From Pirellulales bacterium (GTDB lineage Bacteria; Planctomycetota; Planctomycetia; Pirellulales; JAICIG01): 9,594 nucleotides of DNA. A program made the translations under genes and the position numbers. The notes under the pieces are model-generated. The model was not told the DNA's origin and did not search any database. It saw only the letters and a program-made list of their open reading frames with translations. Each line of letters opens with the position of its first letter. The first letter of the stretch is position 1. Positions 6,003 through 9,594 of the stretch are shown here, piece after piece. The DNA is taken from assembly GCA_025924495.1 (NCBI GenBank), contig JAICIG010000308.1, positions 1 to 9,594 on the forward strand, read 5' to 3'.

Positions 6003-6018
6003 CCGCTCGCGCGAGCGG
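6003..6018. repeat. 16-bp perfect palindrome upstream of the LTxxQ gene
   Basis: CCGCTCGCGCGAGCGG is its own reverse complement and, allowing one bulged C, is flanked by further pairing bases (TTCC/GGAA). It lies 43-58 nt before the start of the LTxxQ gene. It could be an operator for a dimeric regulator or a hairpin in the mRNA leader. No T-tract follows on either strand, so it is not a terminator for sagB. The rest of 5961-6208 holds no gene I can support. Confidence 0.5.
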
Positions 6019-6208
6019 AAACCAAAAACAGCGAGCCAGTCATTGCATCGACGGCCCGCAAACCATCCGTTGGAAAGAAAGTCGCCGATAAGAGCCATAG
6101 ACGATGGCGGCGACTCTTCAGGCGCTTCGCGGCCGAGAGTCGACATGAGAAACGATCGCTTGCGATAGCGCCTGCCCCGGGGAGTCTACCAGCCAAGCCA
6201 GAAAAGCG

Positions 6209-7681
6209 TCAGATTTCGCTGGCCGGCCGACTACCCAACAGGAACTCTCCGACCGATGTCTCCTCGTAGTAGTTCAACTTCGCCGCCCTAGCAAAAAGAT
6301 CGGCGTCGCCGCAACCGACCGCGCAAGGCGCCAGACCCATGGCGGTGGCCGCCAGATACATTGTTTGCATGACCACGCCTACATGCTTCAGAATTAATGC
6401 ATAAGCAATCGACTCGTACTTCCAGGCAATCCGCGGGAAGCGCGCCGCCAGGACGATGAGCACCTGCAATTGCTGCTCGTCGACGCCAGTCGAGATGGCG
6501 GCGCAGTGGAGCAACCGCTCGAGATCCTCGATTCGTCTGTCCAACTTTGCTAAAGCGTGGCCTTCGGGTTCATAACGATAGAGGCCCGGCGCGAGTTGCG
6601 CGCACGAATTCACGACCGCATAGAACTCCAACTCGTACAGCGCTCCGCCCGACGGGTAAGGACGCGTTGCAAAATCGATTTGCATGCAGCTGGTGGGGAT
6701 TTCGCTTTGCCGGCGATCCTTCACGCGGGCGACGCGAAACAGGAATTCGCCGAGTTGCCGCACATCGATTGGCTCCTTGGCGTACGTGCGAATCGACCGT
6801 CTCTGTTCCTGGACCTTCGCCAACGGCGGGTCGTCACGCTGGAGCCGCTCGACATCGGGCCGCTCGAGCCTGATTGATTCGCCTAGGAACGGCTTCACAG
6901 CCGGCGGCGGCGGCAGGCGATCCGCCAATCGATAGGTGCCGCCAAATTGCGCCTCGGTTCGTCCGCGGCGGCTGCGAGTATGAAACAGTAAATCGTGAAA
7001 CTCCCACGATTGCAGCGCCGAATGCTGGTCCTCGGGGCTCGCTCCGTGAGAGTCGACATCTTGCACCATGCCGGCGCTCAGAAGAAAGTCTATGAGCGAC
7101 GACGCGGCTTCGGGGGCCAGGTCGGCAACGCGTTCCGCCACAACATGCACCGTGGATGGCACGGCCAGTGCTGCCAGCGCGGCGGCGGCCCGGCCATCGT
7201 GCAGCACCACGCGGCCCGGCGAGAGCGGCGATTCGAGCTGCAGTTCGCGACCGTTGCGGCGCAAGCAGGCGAATCGAGAGAGCACATATGCGGCGCTCGG
7301 CGCGCGGGCCGACGAAAGCGTGCTTGGCGTCGGCAAAGCGAGGTCTCGCGTCGAAAACGCTACCGAGCCGCGAAAGGGCAACCAGGTCGCCAGCGGAGCG
7401 TCATCGACATACAAAGTCTTGCGAACGAATCCTCGCTGCGATAACTGCTCCAAGAAGTACTGCCAGCGAGCAAACGTCTGGGCCGTTCCGCGGTGGAGCA
7501 CCGCGTCGGCCAGCCGCTCTTCGTCTTCGCCCGGCGGCGCCAGCCGTTCGAGAGCGTCGTTAATTTCCGGCGCCGCGTCGCTCAGCGCGAGTTGAGCGCC
7601 CGCCTTTTTGAAAACGATCCGGCCGTCTTGCGCCGAGCGCGAGACGCCCTCTTGCCACGACAGCCGCAGTGATGCAGGCAC
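6209..7681 (-). CDS. SagB-type FMN-dependent peptide dehydrogenase (TOMM azoline oxidase)
   Basis: The 490-residue protein has the SagB/McbC nitroreductase-fold domain at about 285-490. Enzymes of this family oxidise azolines made by the partner cyclodehydratase to aromatic thiazoles/oxazoles, using FMN. Visible motifs are QRRSIRTY (293-300, FMN-phosphate region), RPYPSGGALYELEFYAVV (340-357), the GLYRY turn (366-370), the Lys-Tyr pair K421/Y422 that I recall as important in McbC-type enzymes, a long helix through LKHVGVVMQTMYLAATAMGL (431-450) and GEFLLG (478-483). The first about 210 residues appear to hold two similar winged-helix-like units (about 16-92 and 136-210), as in long SagB proteins. 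The start is GTG 7681 with GAGG 6 nt upstream, 16 bp after the YcaO stop, so the two genes are co-transcribed. A generic nitroreductase is unlikely given the partner. Confidence 0.92.
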   Translation of the reverse strand: MPASLRLSWQEGVSRSAQDGRIVFKKAGAQLALSDAAPEINDALERLAPPGEDEERLADAVLHRGTAQTFARWQYFLEQLSQRGFVRKTLYVDDAPLATWLPFRGSVAFSTRDLALPTPSTLSSARAPSAAYVLSRFACLRRNGRELQLESPLSPGRVVLHDGRAAAALAALAVPSTVHVVAERVADLAPEAASSLIDFLLSAGMVQDVDSHGASPEDQHSALQSWEFHDLLFHTRSRRGRTEAQFGGTYRLADRLPPPPAVKPFLGESIRLERPDVERLQRDDPPLAKVQEQRRSIRTYAKEPIDVRQLGEFLFRVARVKDRRQSEIPTSCMQIDFATRPYPSGGALYELEFYAVVNSCAQLAPGLYRYEPEGHALAKLDRRIEDLERLLHCAAISTGVDEQQLQVLIVLAARFPRIAWKYESIAYALILKHVGVVMQTMYLAATAMGLAPCAVGCGDADLFARAAKLNYYEETSVGEFLLGSRPASEI

Positions 7682-7697
7682 GCTTCGCCTCGGTATC

Positions 7698-9594
7698 CTA
7701 CAAGAACATCGGAATTGGATTGAGTTCGCCTTCCGCCAACGGCCCTTTCAGCCAGCCTAACTTTACGGGCGTGTCGTAAAGCCGACCTGGCGCTAGGCGA
7801 GCCCAAAAATGCCGCAAGCCCGGCACGACGACTTTGACGACGGGCAGGCCGATCTCAGGCCGCGTCTGATCGAGCACCAGCATCTCCAGGCCTTGGCGTT
7901 CGACCGCCGTCTGGCAAACGCGAATTTCTTCGGCGATATCGTCGCTGCGCGACGAACGATAATCGGCAGCTTTGCGCAATGGCGAGCCTGCCGTCGGCAG
8001 CAGATAAGGCTGATTCGCCGCAGTCGCCGTTTTGAGCCAGTCCACCGTTTCCGGATCGGTAACCTGGTCGCTATAGATTTTTTCCGCCGGCGCCTCCAGC
8101 AGATAACTCAGCATCTGATTCATCTCGGTTACGGCGCGCAACAGTGATATCCGCGCATCCAAGTGAGCTCCAAAGCCCATGACGATCTGCTCCTCCGGCG
8201 CGTCCGTACGACGGGACCAGGCGGCGAAGACAGGGATTTTCAAATCGGCGGTGAGATCCAACACGTGAACCTCGCGACCGCGCGTCGCTAGAAAGTCGCG
8301 AAGCTGGACTAAATAGGGCTCGTCGAAACTGTCTAAATCAACGCCGGGGCGGCGGACTCGGTTGTACCACCAAAGTGCGACGCTGTCGCGCTCAACGAGT
8401 TCCAGAAAGCCCTGCAGAATCGCTTCTTCGATCGTGTTACCGGCCGCGCAGCCGTTTGAGCACGCAACACAATACGTCTGCAGCTTTGGCTGCTCGTAGT
8501 CGTAGTAGCAAAAGGCTGTCGGCAGGTAACGCGGCTCTTGGCGGCTGAGCGACCAAAGGGGCGACCATTCGACTTCCGCTTCCGGATCGAATGGCAAGGG
8601 GACGAAATGGTACGACGATTTCTTCGAGTTCCAGATTTCGCGCTCGCGATACTGTTTCTGGCTGAATAACTGGCAACTGCGCGGGTCGATGGCCGCTTCG
8701 CCGAGATCGATCATGCGCGCCGTGCGGCGCGGTTCATCGCCGCGAAAGACGCCCGAATGACGTTCGAGTCCTTCACACAGCCCGCTGGCCTTGGCCTGTG
8801 CATCGGTAACGCCTTTGCCAGCAGCCATGTTGCGCAAGTCGCCGCGCAATTGCGCCAGGTTGTGGTGTCGCCGGGCCAGATTGTGCCCGGCAAGATAGAC
8901 ATGCATGGCGCCGTCGGCGCTAGGACACGCGCGCTCGAGCATCGAGACGGCGCCCGTAATCGGGCTCACATGGCGCCCATAGCGCTCGAGCGTCGCCTCG
9001 GGGCTGATCGCCCGGCTGCCCCCGTCGCGCGTGCAGCTCCGTTGGCGCGGCTGGAGCACCAGGGGACGAAAATGCCGGGCGTCTCCGTTCTGGGGATGGC
9101 TGCACGCCGGGCAGTAGGGCAAGCGGACCAGCATGTGCGTTTGCGTTTCCCAAGTCGCCAGATCGAACGTGCGGATCTTTCCGTCGCATTCGGGCAGTTC
9201 GCCGCGAACTAGCCACGATGCGATTGCGCTGGCCGCTAAGCCCCAAGCCGTTTGTGCGCTAGCGGGGGTCGCGGCCCGATCCGCCACCGTCTGATCGGCC
9301 AGCGTCTGACGCTGGAGCAAATAACTTTCCACGGCGCTATTGGCGCGAAGGCGTTCTGCCAGACATCTCCAACATCCCGTCGCGCCAGGCCGAAACAGCG
9401 GACCCAACCACAATTGCCGACCGAGCGGCTTAACCAGCAACCACGGGCGCTCACTCTGGAGCGCAGCTTCGTTACATGCGGCGAGCTGGTTTCTCATGTA
9501 GTGATCGACGACGACGACCGAGAGGCCCTCGTCGCCGACTCGCACGCCGAGCGCCTGGAGCAACTCGCAAAGCGGCGCGGCATCGATGCCCATC
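7698..9594 (-). CDS. TOMM cyclodehydratase: fused E1-like leader-binding domain and YcaO domain (N-terminus beyond window)
   Basis: The frame is open to the window edge; 631 residues are counted from an ATG at 9593 that is probably internal, since fused TOMM C-D proteins run longer. The N-terminal half is the E1/ThiF-like part that binds the precursor leader: VVVVDHYMRNQL (26-37), WLGPLFRPGATGCWRCLAER (62-81) and two CxxC pairs, C74/C77 and C161/C164, a likely zinc tetrathiolate. From about 205 on it is a YcaO domain, which uses ATP to activate the amide and cyclise Cys/Ser/Thr to azolines. Its nucleotide/Mg motifs are GKGVTDAQAKASGLCEGLER (259-278), GNTIEEAILQGFLELVERDS (385-404) and RAVTEMNQ (486-493). 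The C-terminus ends in Pro-rich NPIPMFL, like the functionally important PxPxP tail of azoline-forming YcaO proteins. sagB follows after 16 bp. Precursor peptide, protease and transporter are not in view. Confidence 0.93.
   Translation of the reverse strand, partial: MGIDAAPLCELLQALGVRVGDEGLSVVVVDHYMRNQLAACNEAALQSERPWLLVKPLGRQLWLGPLFRPGATGCWRCLAERLRANSAVESYLLQRQTLADQTVADRAATPASAQTAWGLAASAIASWLVRGELPECDGKIRTFDLATWETQTHMLVRLPYCPACSHPQNGDARHFRPLVLQPRQRSCTRDGGSRAISPEATLERYGRHVSPITGAVSMLERACPSADGAMHVYLAGHNLARRHHNLAQLRGDLRNMAAGKGVTDAQAKASGLCEGLERHSGVFRGDEPRRTARMIDLGEAAIDPRSCQLFSQKQYREREIWNSKKSSYHFVPLPFDPEAEVEWSPLWSLSRQEPRYLPTAFCYYDYEQPKLQTYCVACSNGCAAGNTIEEAILQGFLELVERDSVALWWYNRVRRPGVDLDSFDEPYLVQLRDFLATRGREVHVLDLTADLKIPVFAAWSRRTDAPEEQIVMGFGAHLDARISLLRAVTEMNQMLSYLLEAPAEKIYSDQVTDPETVDWLKTATAANQPYLLPTAGSPLRKAADYRSSRSDDIAEEIRVCQTAVERQGLEMLVLDQTRPEIGLPVVKVVVPGLRHFWARLAPGRLYDTPVKLGWLKGPLAEGELNPIPMFL

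Noticed and set aside
5987..6196. 69-codon minus-strand ORF just downstream of sagB, considered as the missing azole precursor peptide
   Set aside because: It is Arg-rich with only one Cys and no Cys/Ser/Thr-rich C-terminal core, has no convincing SD, and covers the palindrome and upstream region of the LTxxQ gene.

Overview
The window looks like chromosomal DNA of a high-GC planctomycete, probably of the Pirellulales type. This is inferred from gene content: several Sec-exported proteins of families common in that phylum (a ceramidase-like metal hydrolase, an LTxxQ-repeat protein, a large helical secreted protein), a csrA preceded by a tiny conserved-looking ORF, and codon use rich in G/C. 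There is no rRNA, tRNA, CRISPR array, insertion sequence or phage gene, so nothing marks a recent insertion.

Layout, left to right. Positions 1-1441 (minus) hold most of a secreted, probably alpha/alpha-toroid protein cut by the window edge. Divergent from it, a clear sigma70-like promoter at 1631-1660 drives a 56-residue ORF and csrA (plus). csrA overlaps tail-to-tail by 4 bp with a 123-residue two-TM channel-like gene (minus). Next is a secreted neutral-ceramidase-like gene (minus, 2627-4060) with its own candidate promoter. The 4061-4393 gap contains a promoter-like element with an inverted repeat over its -10 box, a 13-nt direct repeat, two hairpins and a strong intrinsic terminator ending 6 nt before the next start codon: either a small RNA or an attenuator. 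Behind it lie a 91-residue orphan protein and a stand-alone response-regulator receiver (plus), then a convergent secreted LTxxQ-repeat protein (minus).

The right third (6209-9594, minus) is the most notable part: a fused E1-like/YcaO cyclodehydratase followed 16 bp later by a SagB-type FMN dehydrogenase. Together these would turn Cys/Ser/Thr residues of a ribosomal precursor peptide into azolines and then azoles (a TOMM/LAP natural-product pathway). The window shows no precursor peptide, protease or exporter; these may lie upstream of the cyclodehydratase, beyond position 9594. The remaining genes look like ordinary planctomycete housekeeping, export and signalling genes with no evident link to the azole pathway.
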